DNA from: Nocardia sp. NBC_00508
GTDB taxonomy: Bacteria; Actinomycetota; Actinomycetes; Mycobacteriales; Mycobacteriaceae
Reading direction: 5' to 3'
Length of the DNA: 64,000 nucleotides
Assembly (NCBI RefSeq): GCF_036346875.1
Contig: NZ_CP107852.1
Span: forward strand, 1,860,001 to 1,924,000
The notes under the pieces are model-generated. The model worked only from the letters and a program-made list of their open reading frames with translations. It was not told the origin of the DNA and searched no databases. Every line of letters begins with the position of its first letter. The first letter of the stretch is position 1. A program made the translations under genes and the position numbers. Shown here in pieces: positions 42,641 to 51,845 of the stretch.

Positions 42641-42822
42641 CGACAAGCCTTTCACGCAACCGATTGTTCATCTTCCGGACATCCTCCAGCATCTGACCTG
42701 CTGCAGGCGAAGGAGAACGTATGTACGTCAGTTCCATTCTGACGCAACAGAATTGAACAAATGACCAATGGGCGGCACGAGCCGGGGCTCGAGGCCGGAC
42801 CGCACGAGTGCGATTCGCGAAC

Positions 42823-44028
42823 TCAGTACCCCACGTATGATCCGCCGCTCCGCATCTGCACGATCCCGGGTACGTTGCTGACCGACCCGTAGCGGTCGAT
42901 GGCGTATCGCACCCCGGCGACGATGTTGTCCACTGGATTCCAGATATCCCGATGTCCCGAAACGGAATACGAGTTGAACGTCGGATCGATGGTCTGCATC
43001 AGCCCTTTGGACGGAATGCCCGCGGCGGCGTTGCTGTCCCACAGATTGATCGCGTTCGGGTTGCCGCCGGACTCGTGCTGGATGATCGCCGCGATGTCGG
43101 CCGGATCGATCTGTCGCGTGTCGTAGCCGTGCTGCCGCAAGACTTGCATCGCCTCGTTGATCCATTGCCCCTGTTGCCCCGACGGCCGCGTGCGCGGCGG
43201 ACCACCGCTGGGGCCGCGCATGCCCGGGTGCGCCGTGCGGCGTGGCCTGCGTGGCTGGGCGGGACGCGATTCCTGCAGGTAGCGATCCGCCAAAGCGGCC
43301 ACCCGCTCGGCAGTGAGCACGGCCGAGGTCTGGCCCTGTCCCAGAACGGTTCCCGCGCGCTGCAATGCGCTGTCCAAGGTGGAGATCACGAGCTGCCTGC
43401 TCGCGTTGGCATCGTTGATGGTGCCGAGGGCGGTCAGGGCGGTGTTCACCTCGGCGATGATCGCTCCGATGGCGGCTCGGCCATGGGTGGAGCTTTCGAC
43501 CGCACCGCCGAGGACGCGTTCGAGTTCGGCGTTCATCGATTGCGTGGCGTCTCCGTGGCGTGCCCGATTCTGGTTGCTTCCCGCATAGTGCGAGCCCAGC
43601 TCGCCGTCCCACGCAACGGGTCCACTGGGCCGCGCGCCTGCGACATCGGGCGGCCGGTATGGCTGTCCCGTCATGGCCGTCGGCGCTCCGTCGCCGTACT
43701 GGGCGGCGATAGCGGCCAGGGCCCCCATCGCCGCGGCGGCCATGGGCATCGAACCTGCCATCCCCATCGCGTCCGAGCGCGCAAACGACGCCGGTCCCGA
43801 AGTGGCGGAGGATGTTTCGGCAACCGCTGGCGCGGCCTGACCCCGCGCCGCAGCGGTGGTCGTCCCCACCGGTGCGGGCGCTCCGGCCTGTAACGGGGGT
43901 ACCGGGGTTGGACTGCCCCGCGGCGAGGACTTGGCCGGACGACGGGGGGCGGACGTGGTGACGCCCGCACGGAGGTCATCGGTATGGTCCGGTTCCGTTT
44001 CAGTAGGGGTCCGCTTCGTCGGCGCCAT
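42823..44028 (-). CDS. SLT-type lytic transglycosylase/lysozyme-like protein
   Basis: The 401-residue product has a Thr/Pro-rich N-terminus with no Sec signal, a hydrophobic Met/Ala patch, a helical module (about 155-260) that resembles in order and spacing the module of the CHAP and lysozyme proteins, and a C-terminal transglycosylase SLT domain with catalytic Glu near 318 in IIQHESGGNPNAI, then SKGLMQTIDPTF and the closing GSVSNVPGI. Such enzymes open the glycan strands for secretion machines (VirB1 role). It starts behind a relic of its own 3' end with a TGATG overlap. Confidence 0.85.
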   Translation of the reverse strand: MAPTKRTPTETEPDHTDDLRAGVTTSAPRRPAKSSPRGSPTPVPPLQAGAPAPVGTTTAAARGQAAPAVAETSSATSGPASFARSDAMGMAGSMPMAAAAMGALAAIAAQYGDGAPTAMTGQPYRPPDVAGARPSGPVAWDGELGSHYAGSNQNRARHGDATQSMNAELERVLGGAVESSTHGRAAIGAIIAEVNTALTALGTINDANASRQLVISTLDSALQRAGTVLGQGQTSAVLTAERVAALADRYLQESRPAQPRRPRRTAHPGMRGPSGGPPRTRPSGQQGQWINEAMQVLRQHGYDTRQIDPADIAAIIQHESGGNPNAINLWDSNAAAGIPSKGLMQTIDPTFNSYSVSGHRDIWNPVDNIVAGVRYAIDRYGSVSNVPGIVQMRSGGSYVGY

Positions 44029-44040
44029 CAGTACCCCACC

Positions 44041-44163
44041 TAGGCGCGGCCGAGCATGACCCGGACGCCCGGAAAATTGCAGACCGAGCCGCGGCGATCA
44101 TCGGGGTACCCGACGCTCACGATGTCGCTGATGGTGTGAAAGGCGTTCTCGGCTCCGGACATC
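44041..44163 (-). pseudogene. relic of an SLT-gene 3' end
   Basis: The 40-codon frame starts MSGAENAFHTISDIVSVGYP and continues DDRRGSVCNFPGV, then a TAG, then codons for V-G-Y and TGA. The intact SLT protein ends NIVAGVRYAIDRYGSVSNVP and finally YVGY. Order and spacing match, so this is a decayed copy of the last 35 codons, broken by a nonsense codon. Its final TGA overlaps the SLT ATG (TGATG). Confidence 0.6.
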
Positions 44164-44303
44164 GGTGTGGCAACCTCCGTCGATCCGCTGGCCTCATGTC
44201 ACTTGCCCCGCTGTATCGCGCGCCCCTGCTGGAGACCCTTCGCGCCGAGACTCGTCCGGCAGCGTAGCCGCAGCCTAACCCATTCTCGCTCATTCTCCCC
44301 CAG

Positions 44304-44329
44304 TCATATTCCCGAGCACGGGAATATGA
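44304..44329. promoter_or_regulatory. longest copy of the TTCCCA-type palindrome
   Basis: The core TTCCCG-AGCA-CGGGAA (44309-44324) is extended to perfect 11-bp arms (TCATATTCCCG and its complement). It lies in the 182-bp gap behind the lysozyme-type gene, 141 bp before the SLT relic and about 280 bp before the SLT gene on the minus strand. Confidence 0.62.
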
Positions 44330-44345
44330 TGTCTTCCGCCCTCGG

Positions 44346-45905
44346 CTATGCGGACACGTTGCGCATAGCTCCCGCAATGGCGTTCGCATACGCCATGCGT
44401 TGCCCTCGGGCCTCGCCCGAACTTCTTTCGTAGTAGTGATCGAACACCGCCGCCGCGGCGGCCGGCGTTTGCGCACCCCTGAGGCGCGCGTAAGCACCCG
44501 ATTCACCCGTGCGCAATTCGTGCATCATGAAATCGATTTGGACCTTCCAGTCGGTGACCGGCTTCCCATAGGTAGCGGCGAATCGCTCGAGATTCCGCCG
44601 TCGCCCACCCAGCCATTGGCATAGCCCCAGGGCGCCTTCGCGCGGATTGAAGGCATCGGTCTTGAAGCCTGATTCGACCTGGATGTTGCCCAGAATTCCC
44701 GCTGCCTGCGCAGGTGTGAGCCCATAGTGTGAGATGAGGTACCGATACATGTCGGCAACCTGGGGGTTCTGTCCGCCGGGGATGCTGTCGGCGGATCCCG
44801 ATCGAGTCGGCGGTCGGTAGTTTTTGCCTGCGATGTTGTACAGATACTGCTTGGTCAACCGATTGATCGCCGCCGCGGTATCCGCCGACTTCGCCGAACC
44901 ACCCGACACAATCGACTGCGCCTTCTGCAACGCCGCAGTCAAAATCTGATGAACCTTCCGCTGCCCCGCCTTCGTATACGCCTGCGGCCCCAACTCCGCC
45001 AACGCAACATTCACCTCACGCACCAAACCGACAACAGCCTTCTTATCAACCTTGTTCGACCCCGCCAACCCCCGCACATACGACACCAACTGATTATCCA
45101 AATTATTGAACGCCTTCGCCGCCGTCCGCTGAAACAACCGCGTCGCCCGAATCGACCCCGCCCCCGCACCCCGACCACCCGGCGAAACACCCAACTGCTG
45201 CTGCAACTCACGCACCCGCGGATCCGACGGATCACCCCCACCATAAACCGCCTCCAACGCCTTCAACACCCGCAACGCCCGCTCCGCCTCCGGCGACATC
45301 CCCCCACCAGCCACACCACCACCACCATCCGCCGCCACCGGCGCCGCAGCAGACCCACCACCCCCACCACCGCCACTACCCAACCCCGCCAACGCCGACG
45401 CAATCATCGGCAACATCCCCAACGCCAACGGCGCCGCCATCGCCGCCACCGGCAACAAATCCCCCACCAAATCCCCATCCACCAACGGCGGCGCAGACTC
45501 ACCCCCATCCCCACCCGACGGCACAGGCCCCACCGGCGGAGCCACCACACCACCCGGCACCACCGGCCCCACCTCACCCGGCACCTGACCCGGCTGACCC
45601 GGCTGCCCCTGACCAGGCACACCCGACGGACCCGGGCTTCCATGCTGCCCAGCAGAACCCGGAACACCCTGCGCCCCAGACTGCCCCGGCTGGTCCGGCT
45701 GCCCACCACCGATCGACTGACCAGGACCAGGTGCACCATTCGGCTGACCAGGTCCAGGAGACGGAGTACCGGGTTGTCCAGGCGCCACGGTCCCGGGCCG
45801 CGTACGCGGATTTCCCGGTCGATCCGACCACGGCGTCACCGGAACCGGCGGCGCCTCAGCGTCTTCGCCGGATTCGATCTGCGGCTCTACTTCGGTTGGT
45901 GGCAT
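44346..45905 (-). CDS. phage-lysozyme-type cell-wall hydrolase with shared helical module
   Basis: The 519-residue product has the same Pro/Gly, hydrophobic and helical modules as the CHAP protein, followed by a C-terminal phage_lysozyme2-type domain: YRYLISHYGLTPAQAAGILG, the probable catalytic Glu near 411 in NIQVESGFKTDAFNP, and LGLCQWLGGRRRNLERFA. The domain occurs in tail-associated and conjugative muramidases. No Sec signal is present. It is the last gene of the type IV unit beginning at the TcpC-like gene, 10 bp after the NlpC-like protein. Its middle forms the right arm of the inverted repeat. Confidence 0.85.
   Translation of the reverse strand: MPPTEVEPQIESGEDAEAPPVPVTPWSDRPGNPRTRPGTVAPGQPGTPSPGPGQPNGAPGPGQSIGGGQPDQPGQSGAQGVPGSAGQHGSPGPSGVPGQGQPGQPGQVPGEVGPVVPGGVVAPPVGPVPSGGDGGESAPPLVDGDLVGDLLPVAAMAAPLALGMLPMIASALAGLGSGGGGGGGSAAAPVAADGGGGVAGGGMSPEAERALRVLKALEAVYGGGDPSDPRVRELQQQLGVSPGGRGAGAGSIRATRLFQRTAAKAFNNLDNQLVSYVRGLAGSNKVDKKAVVGLVREVNVALAELGPQAYTKAGQRKVHQILTAALQKAQSIVSGGSAKSADTAAAINRLTKQYLYNIAGKNYRPPTRSGSADSIPGGQNPQVADMYRYLISHYGLTPAQAAGILGNIQVESGFKTDAFNPREGALGLCQWLGGRRRNLERFAATYGKPVTDWKVQIDFMMHELRTGESGAYARLRGAQTPAAAAAVFDHYYERSSGEARGQRMAYANAIAGAMRNVSA
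44812..45752 (-). repeat. right arm of the near-perfect 0.93-kb inverted repeat
   Basis: Inverted copy of 37868-38802; both arms lie inside convergent genes. The match stops abruptly at GGCAAAAACTACCGACC, where the two genes switch to different catalytic domains. About 6 kb separate the arms. Confidence 0.92.
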
Positions 45906-45915
45906 CGTGTACTCG

Positions 45916-46818
45916 TCACCCCCCGCTGCCGAGTACTCGTTTCACCCGCACGTCTTTCGTGCTGGGGATGGCCAGCTCCACGAAGCCACCGGTCGCCGAA
46001 TCGGCAGTGACGAGCTGGGTGGCGCTGACGGCGATTCCGACGTCGGTCGGGGCATTGTTCCGGTAGTTCCAGAAAACCAGATCGCCCGCCGACACCGCGG
46101 AGAGATCCACCCGCTGGCCGCATGCTCCCTGCGCCGCAATGGTATTCGGCAGCACGACAACCGCGGCGCCGGAGCCGTCGGACTGTCCGCACGCCCGCCG
46201 AGCAGAACCGCTCGGTTGCCTGGCAACGTCCGCTGCGGGCGGCTGCGCCGCCGGACCTGCGGTGAGTCCACATCGCCCCGTCGACTGCGCGGCCGAGGCC
46301 CGGTAGATGACCGATCTAGTAAATTCCGCGGCGTCCGCACGGGCAGTGCCGTTTTGGGCTTCACCCGACGACGATCCCGCCAGCTGTGCGAGTGCGAGCT
46401 CACGCGCACAGTCGGCACCGAATCCCGCACTGCCCGTGAGCAAAGGGGGGCTCTGGTACGGCGCGTCTTTCAGCGCCGTAGTGCAGGCGCGCTGCCAGTC
46501 GGACGCGCTGGTGTCGTCCGGTGCGATGGTCAGTTCCGCGAACGGATTCGTGGTCGGAGCGATGGAGGTACGCGCCGCCGGTGCGCTCCGCGTCGTCGAC
46601 GGCCCCGCGGCCGGAGCGCGACTCGGAGTCACCGTCTCGGAGGGATCGGGCCCCACCGCACTGTCGCATTGGTAGTGCAGGTCCGAGGCGATCGACGATG
46701 TCGCGCCACCGATAATGAGCACTAGAACGATGACCGTTCCGAAGAGTCCGATGACGACCCCGAGCACCAGCCAGACCCAGACCGGGATCATCGCGAGCAT
46801 CAGGAGACGACCGATCAT
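45916..46818 (-). CDS. membrane-anchored NlpC/P60-like protein of the type IV unit
   Basis: The 300-residue product opens with one or two membrane helices (residues 5-40, VWVWLVLGVVIGLFGTVIVL), a Ser/Pro/Thr linker, a Cys-containing helical region and a C-terminal stretch (SAVSAGDLVFWNYRNNAPTD, VGIAVSATQLVTAD) typical of the second half of NlpC/P60 domains. The catalytic Cys-containing motif is not clear (RACGQSDGSG or GACGQRVDLS), so it may be inactive. It lies between the TrbL-like and lysozyme genes and may organise wall remodelling at the channel. Confidence 0.65.
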   Translation of the reverse strand: MIGRLLMLAMIPVWVWLVLGVVIGLFGTVIVLVLIIGGATSSIASDLHYQCDSAVGPDPSETVTPSRAPAAGPSTTRSAPAARTSIAPTTNPFAELTIAPDDTSASDWQRACTTALKDAPYQSPPLLTGSAGFGADCARELALAQLAGSSSGEAQNGTARADAAEFTRSVIYRASAAQSTGRCGLTAGPAAQPPAADVARQPSGSARRACGQSDGSGAAVVVLPNTIAAQGACGQRVDLSAVSAGDLVFWNYRNNAPTDVGIAVSATQLVTADSATGGFVELAIPSTKDVRVKRVLGSGG

Positions 46819-46875
46819 CGACTGCCCTTCTGTGAGGTCCGGCCCGCCGCCCTGCGCTCGGAATCTTGGTTCCGG

Positions 46876-49320
46876 TCAGGGCCTGCGGGTGTTTCTGAAA
46901 TTGTTCAGCAACCTGTCCGGGATGGCCTGGAGTGGCGTATTGGGGTTCGGCTGCGGGAGCGAGACAGCACCCGTCGTATTCCGGCCTGCTTGCCACTGGT
47001 CCGTCTGGGCGGCCTTGTCGATCTCCGAGCGAAGCGCCCGGATCCGTTCGAGGTTGGTTGGATCTTCGGCAACCCACGCGGTGGCCGCCTGGACCCGGAG
47101 CGCATGCTCGTTCGCAATCCAGCTCCGCAACCGGTCCGCTTCGATCTGGTTCAACGGCTGACCGTTGGCGAACGCCAGGTGTGTGGACGTGCGCGAGACT
47201 GGACCGTCCACATGGGCCTGTAGCGTTTCGATCCATTGCTTGTTGGGACTGTCGAGGTACTGCCTGCCAACATCTTGCAGTTCTTCCGAAATGCTGACAC
47301 CGCCGGGATAGTCACCTCGATACCGCGCGACGCTGGCCTCCAGCCCGTGCAGCCTGGCGCCCGCCCATTCCGGATCCATGTAATACCGCTCGAAATGTTT
47401 GTGGGCGGCGAGGACGCGGCCGAGGTGCTTCGACGCCAGCGGTTCATCATCCGCGTGCCGGATGATGTCCGATCGTACGATGGCGGCCTTGTTGGAGCGC
47501 CCCCAGCTGATACCGGCCATCCGGAGGGCGTACGGCACGCCGCCCATCATGCCCGTCACGTGGAAGGCATTCTCCGCGGCGAAGGCTGCGGCTCGTTCGC
47601 TACGACGCCAAGATCCGGAACTTCGGATCCCAGCCCTGGCGAAGTCAGCCGCAGCAGCACGGTCGTACACGTTACCGTGTGCGCCCGCTCTCAGGTCCCG
47701 ATTCTTCAGGCCTTTCGCCTTGTTCTTCTTATCGAGGTGGTCCACCCGCGAGAAGGGATTCAAGGGGTTCAGGCGGCCCCCGAACGCCCATGCTGTGGCT
47801 GGCGAATTGTTGATGGTGCTGGCCGCGGCGAGCATCCCGAGCATGGACATCGAGTTGTTCGCGCCCGCGTTACCCATTCCCAGGGCATTCCCACCACCAC
47901 CCGAACCCGCGCTCGAGCCGCCGCTCTGTATCCACGCGCCGACCCGCTTGACTGTCCATTCATTGCCGTCGTCGAAGCCGCGACGCACCTTCCGCAGCTG
48001 AACGATGAAAACACCCTCGACTAACCCCACGAGGACGTACACAGTCATTTCCTGACCTTCCGCCTGCTCGAACAGGCCGCCCACAAACATCTGGAGGAAA
48101 GCCGAAACGATGATATAGGCGGCGACCCGCCCCGCGGCGAAGAAGCCGTGTACCACGCACCGGACGGTGAACGTCTGCGTCGGCCCGTACACGTACCCGC
48201 CCGCAGAGAATCCAAAGATCGCCATGACCCCGTAATAGATGCCATCGAAGATGGCCCAGAAGGTTCTGATGGACAAGCCCAAGAAGACGATTAGGTTTAG
48301 CACCGCGATTACGAGCAGCGGCGCTGCGGCCCCGATCTGGCCCCCACCCGGATTATCGGCCGCTTCATATGCGGCGCTGTCGCCGCATGCCTTCAACCCG
48401 TTCTTCACACGGTCTTCATCACCGGCCATCATGCCAGCCGACCACGCCGCCTTGCAGGACGGCCGGACATCCACGACGTGTCCGAAGTTCCACACCTGCA
48501 GCGGACGTCGCACGAAATTATCCGCCATTTGCGCCTGCATCGTGGTTACCAGCTGGTCCGGATTCGGGTTGCTGTCACCATTCAAACCGGCCGCGACCGA
48601 GAGCCCCAGGTCACGCCCCTGGATCAGCAAACCGTGCGCGGACACGACCTCGTGCGGGCTAGCCAGAAACAGTGGTGTGCCGATCGCCACCACCATCATC
48701 ATCAGGATCTGCACCACGGCCTTGGAGATCAAACCGCGCACGATGAACCACGCCACGAAGAACGCACCGATCGCCGCCGCCGTCGCCGCCATCAGCGGCG
48801 TCGCGATCAGCTTGATCAAGTTATCGATCACCGGCACCAACGGTGCAGTGATCGTTGGCATCCAGTCGAAACTAATTGTTTTACCGGGCAGCCAGATCTG
48901 GAACGTCTCCACCGCGTGCCAGGGGGCGAACAGCAACTTGAGCACTTGCGACGCCATCAATTTTCCAGGGTTCAACAACCCGCCGTTATTGGTCACGAAC
49001 ATGTAGTTCGAAACATTGACCCCCGACGAGTCCTTGATATCCATCCAGCCAGTCGCACCGTTGGGCGCGCTCGCCGATGCAAGTGTGCCGGTCTGCGCGG
49101 TGGATACCGCACCGATAATGCCCGGGAATACGACCAGCACGAAGAGGGCGATGAGAATCCCCGCGATCCAACGCCGACGGCGAGTCGCCGCGACCCAAGC
49201 ACAGCATCGCCGGAACACCGCCTCCGGTCGCCAGCGCTCGGTATCCCAGAACTGCGGTTCCCATGGCATCCCGAAGGAAGGCTGATCCAGCCGAATGCTC
49301 CGACCGAGACGAGAACTCAT
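46876..49320 (-). CDS. TrbL/VirB6-like type IV secretion membrane protein
   Basis: The 814-residue product has a first membrane helix near residues 52-75 (IAGILIALFVLVVFPGIIGA), further helices to about 450 and a soluble C-terminal half. Typical features include AAAIGAFFVAWFIVRG and GGYVYGPTQTFTVR. It is translationally coupled to the VirB4 gene (ATGA overlap at 49317-49320). TrbL/VirB6 proteins line the inner-membrane part of the conjugative channel. A paralogue of similar length is at 40307-42622; two copies in one module are unusual. The soluble C-terminal half is specific to actinobacterial forms. Confidence 0.85.
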   Translation of the reverse strand: MSSRLGRSIRLDQPSFGMPWEPQFWDTERWRPEAVFRRCCAWVAATRRRRWIAGILIALFVLVVFPGIIGAVSTAQTGTLASASAPNGATGWMDIKDSSGVNVSNYMFVTNNGGLLNPGKLMASQVLKLLFAPWHAVETFQIWLPGKTISFDWMPTITAPLVPVIDNLIKLIATPLMAATAAAIGAFFVAWFIVRGLISKAVVQILMMMVVAIGTPLFLASPHEVVSAHGLLIQGRDLGLSVAAGLNGDSNPNPDQLVTTMQAQMADNFVRRPLQVWNFGHVVDVRPSCKAAWSAGMMAGDEDRVKNGLKACGDSAAYEAADNPGGGQIGAAAPLLVIAVLNLIVFLGLSIRTFWAIFDGIYYGVMAIFGFSAGGYVYGPTQTFTVRCVVHGFFAAGRVAAYIIVSAFLQMFVGGLFEQAEGQEMTVYVLVGLVEGVFIVQLRKVRRGFDDGNEWTVKRVGAWIQSGGSSAGSGGGGNALGMGNAGANNSMSMLGMLAAASTINNSPATAWAFGGRLNPLNPFSRVDHLDKKNKAKGLKNRDLRAGAHGNVYDRAAAADFARAGIRSSGSWRRSERAAAFAAENAFHVTGMMGGVPYALRMAGISWGRSNKAAIVRSDIIRHADDEPLASKHLGRVLAAHKHFERYYMDPEWAGARLHGLEASVARYRGDYPGGVSISEELQDVGRQYLDSPNKQWIETLQAHVDGPVSRTSTHLAFANGQPLNQIEADRLRSWIANEHALRVQAATAWVAEDPTNLERIRALRSEIDKAAQTDQWQAGRNTTGAVSLPQPNPNTPLQAIPDRLLNNFRNTRRP

Positions 49321-51845
49321 GGACGCACCGACCGCTCCGGAAGCGAGGAGCCAGCGCCATTGGCGGTGGTCGGGGTGCTGGTGATCGCCGCGGCGCGGTC
49401 CGGACGCGCCGGACCGAGTACTTTGCCACGACCGATGCGGTTCAGCGCGTCACGCATGAACATCTCACCACGACGCTCGTCGGGCACCTGACGGCCGGGA
49501 CCGACCGGAGGCGAGGTCTCTTCGCGGAGGATCTGCAACAGGAAGGGCGCTTCGTCCAGGTCGACGCCGAGCCATGCCAAGCTGTTGCGCGCCAGCGTCT
49601 CATCGCGCTGCCGGAAGACGAACCGGTTCGGAATGAGGTTGTGCGCGGCGCCCTGGAAGTCGGTGGCCGGGTCGTGCGAGGCGAGCCCGATCGCGGCCAG
49701 GTGCTTACGACCGTCGCGGCTGAAATCCGAGGTGACCGCCGAGCCGACCTGCGTTTGCGTGAAGTGGTGCGCCTCGTCACCGACCAGCAGGCCGAATCTG
49801 CCGTTGTCGGTGAGGAACGCCTCTCGCGCGGCGACGCCGACCAGTTCGTACAACGCCGTACCGAGCCGTTTGGTCAGCGGCAACCGGTTGTACAGGTGCG
49901 GGGTGGTGAGTTCCTCGGCTGTGGGCAATTGCAGATTGTGGCTGCGTACAACGGTCGCGGCGGCGTTGAGGCGCAGCGGTCGCAACTTGGGGTCGAACAG
50001 CACCGGCACCCGCTCGACCACAGTGCCGAGCCGCGCCGCCAGATCGGCGTACTCCTCACCCTGGCCCGGGTGATCGCGCAACCGGCGCACGGTGTGGAAC
50101 AGATCGAGCATGCTCCGAATTCCGTGCTCGGCAATGCCCCTTGGCGACAGCAGATTACTCGCCGCGGCGCCCGCGCCGGAGGTCGGCGACAGGTCGAGCA
50201 GCGGCAGGATCGAGTCCAGCGCTCGTTCGCCCGCGATCCGCGGGTCGAACAATCGCAGCGGGTCCAGCGACACCGTGGGATTTGCCAGGTCGATGACGAC
50301 CGCGTCATCGATCGACCGCGCGAAATGCTCCCATTCGCCAACCTGACTGCGGTCGATGGCAAGGAACTGCCCGCCCATATCGTGGACGAGCACCGCCATC
50401 AGCTTGAGGAAATACGACTTACCCGAACCGAGTTCGCCGGTCACCGCGAACGAGGCGGACAGGTCGTGCAGCGCGGCCTCCATGATGCCGAAGTGGACCG
50501 GCTCGAAATGGCCCGACAGCAGGTTGACCCCGATCACCGGTCCGCTGTCGTCGCCGATCTGACTGGTGGTGAACGGCACGAAACCCGCCCACATGTCCGA
50601 GGGGACGATATGGGCGTAGTCGTCGAAAGCCCGGCGCGGCGGGCTGCCGGGAATGAACATCGACCACAAGTCGGTTTGCGCGCCGACCGGCGCGGTCATC
50701 TCGACCTGAAACCGCTTGTAGCGGCGCTTGAGCGCGTTGACCGCGTCCATAGTGGCGTCCCGCGATGGCCCGCCGATGGCGATGACGGTGGTGAACGAGA
50801 CCTCCGACTCACCGCCGTTGACCTCGAAGTGCTGGTTGTACTCGCCGAGCATCCGCGCCTTGGACGCCAGCGTGTTCTGTGCGAACGAGACCTCCTGATC
50901 CCGCTGATCCATCTGCTCGCCGAGCCGACGCAGGCTGAGCTCATTGTTCTTGAGCACCTGGTCTGCGGGCTTGGTCGAGATCCGCATGCCCCAGTCGACG
51001 GTGACGTCGCCGAGGCCCTCGAGCACGTTGAGGAACTCGCTGCCGCCGGGAAACGTCATGCCCGCGTACGGGAACGAGTGCGGCGTCAGCATCGCCTGGT
51101 AGGACGGGCGGTACTCGTAATCCGGCTGCACCACCTTGATGACGGGGACGAACGACGGCCGCAGACGCCGATTGCTGTCGGCCTGGGCGCCCTCGTCGAG
51201 TGCGGCGGAGCGGAACACGGCCGCCGTGGCGTCGTCCAGCGCGCCCGCCCGGGTCGGCGCCACCGGGTCCCCCGCCGCGCCCCGCGAAAGGTAATGCTCC
51301 CAAAGCCATTGGAACAGGGCGGCGGGCACCGGCATCGGATCGAAGTCACCGCCGATCCTGGACAGGATCTCATTCGCCTTCTCGTCGTAGGCGTCCAGGT
51401 CGGCGCGGGAGATCGCCGTCGCATCGACCGTGGTGGTACTGCCGCGCCACAGGCGCGACAACCCGGAGATACTGGAGTTGCTGGCGCCGACCGGGAACGA
51501 CAGCAGGAAGAGGCGGGTCTGCGGCAGGATCGCATGCACACGCTCGTAGGAGGCGACCACCTCGTCCGCGTAGTCCTCGCACTCGTCCAGGTCGACGCCC
51601 TCCACCATCTTGGTGAGCACGTCGATCGTGTTCAGCCGCGCCTGGATGCCGAGCAACAGCGAACCACTCGGCAGGTTGTTGACCAGTGCGTGATGCGCCA
51701 TCTTCACGTCGTGCTTGTCGCTGGCCTTGCGCAATCCGTAGCCGAGCGGGTTGATGAAGTAAGTCGCGGTGACCAGACCCGAGTGGGTGAACTGGAGATT
51801 CCCGCGAATCGCCGCGGTGGGCTGTAGATCTCGTCCGAGTGCCAT
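49317..51845 (-). CDS. VirB4-family type IV secretion ATPase
   Basis: The 842-residue product is a VirB4/TraC-type ATPase: a long N-terminal domain, then Walker A in FAVTGELGSGKSYFLKLMAV (about 465) and Walker B in RFGLLVGDEAHHFTQTQ (about 690). VirB4 powers assembly and substrate passage in type IV systems. Start overlaps the stop of the PrgI-like gene by one base (TGATG). The Pro-rich end couples to the TrbL-like gene. With TcpC-, PrgI- and TrbL-like partners it defines a Gram-positive type IV module. No relaxase or VirD4/TcpA coupling ATPase is in the window. Confidence 0.92.
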   Translation of the reverse strand: MALGRDLQPTAAIRGNLQFTHSGLVTATYFINPLGYGLRKASDKHDVKMAHHALVNNLPSGSLLLGIQARLNTIDVLTKMVEGVDLDECEDYADEVVASYERVHAILPQTRLFLLSFPVGASNSSISGLSRLWRGSTTTVDATAISRADLDAYDEKANEILSRIGGDFDPMPVPAALFQWLWEHYLSRGAAGDPVAPTRAGALDDATAAVFRSAALDEGAQADSNRRLRPSFVPVIKVVQPDYEYRPSYQAMLTPHSFPYAGMTFPGGSEFLNVLEGLGDVTVDWGMRISTKPADQVLKNNELSLRRLGEQMDQRDQEVSFAQNTLASKARMLGEYNQHFEVNGGESEVSFTTVIAIGGPSRDATMDAVNALKRRYKRFQVEMTAPVGAQTDLWSMFIPGSPPRRAFDDYAHIVPSDMWAGFVPFTTSQIGDDSGPVIGVNLLSGHFEPVHFGIMEAALHDLSASFAVTGELGSGKSYFLKLMAVLVHDMGGQFLAIDRSQVGEWEHFARSIDDAVVIDLANPTVSLDPLRLFDPRIAGERALDSILPLLDLSPTSGAGAAASNLLSPRGIAEHGIRSMLDLFHTVRRLRDHPGQGEEYADLAARLGTVVERVPVLFDPKLRPLRLNAAATVVRSHNLQLPTAEELTTPHLYNRLPLTKRLGTALYELVGVAAREAFLTDNGRFGLLVGDEAHHFTQTQVGSAVTSDFSRDGRKHLAAIGLASHDPATDFQGAAHNLIPNRFVFRQRDETLARNSLAWLGVDLDEAPFLLQILREETSPPVGPGRQVPDERRGEMFMRDALNRIGRGKVLGPARPDRAAAITSTPTTANGAGSSLPERSVRP

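Noticed and set aside
42342..42737. Minus-strand frame MELTYIRSPSPAAGQ overlapping the start of the second trbL-like gene
   Set aside because: Only the first 40 codons are outside the trbL-like gene, the remainder is a shadow frame, and no ribosome site is obvious.
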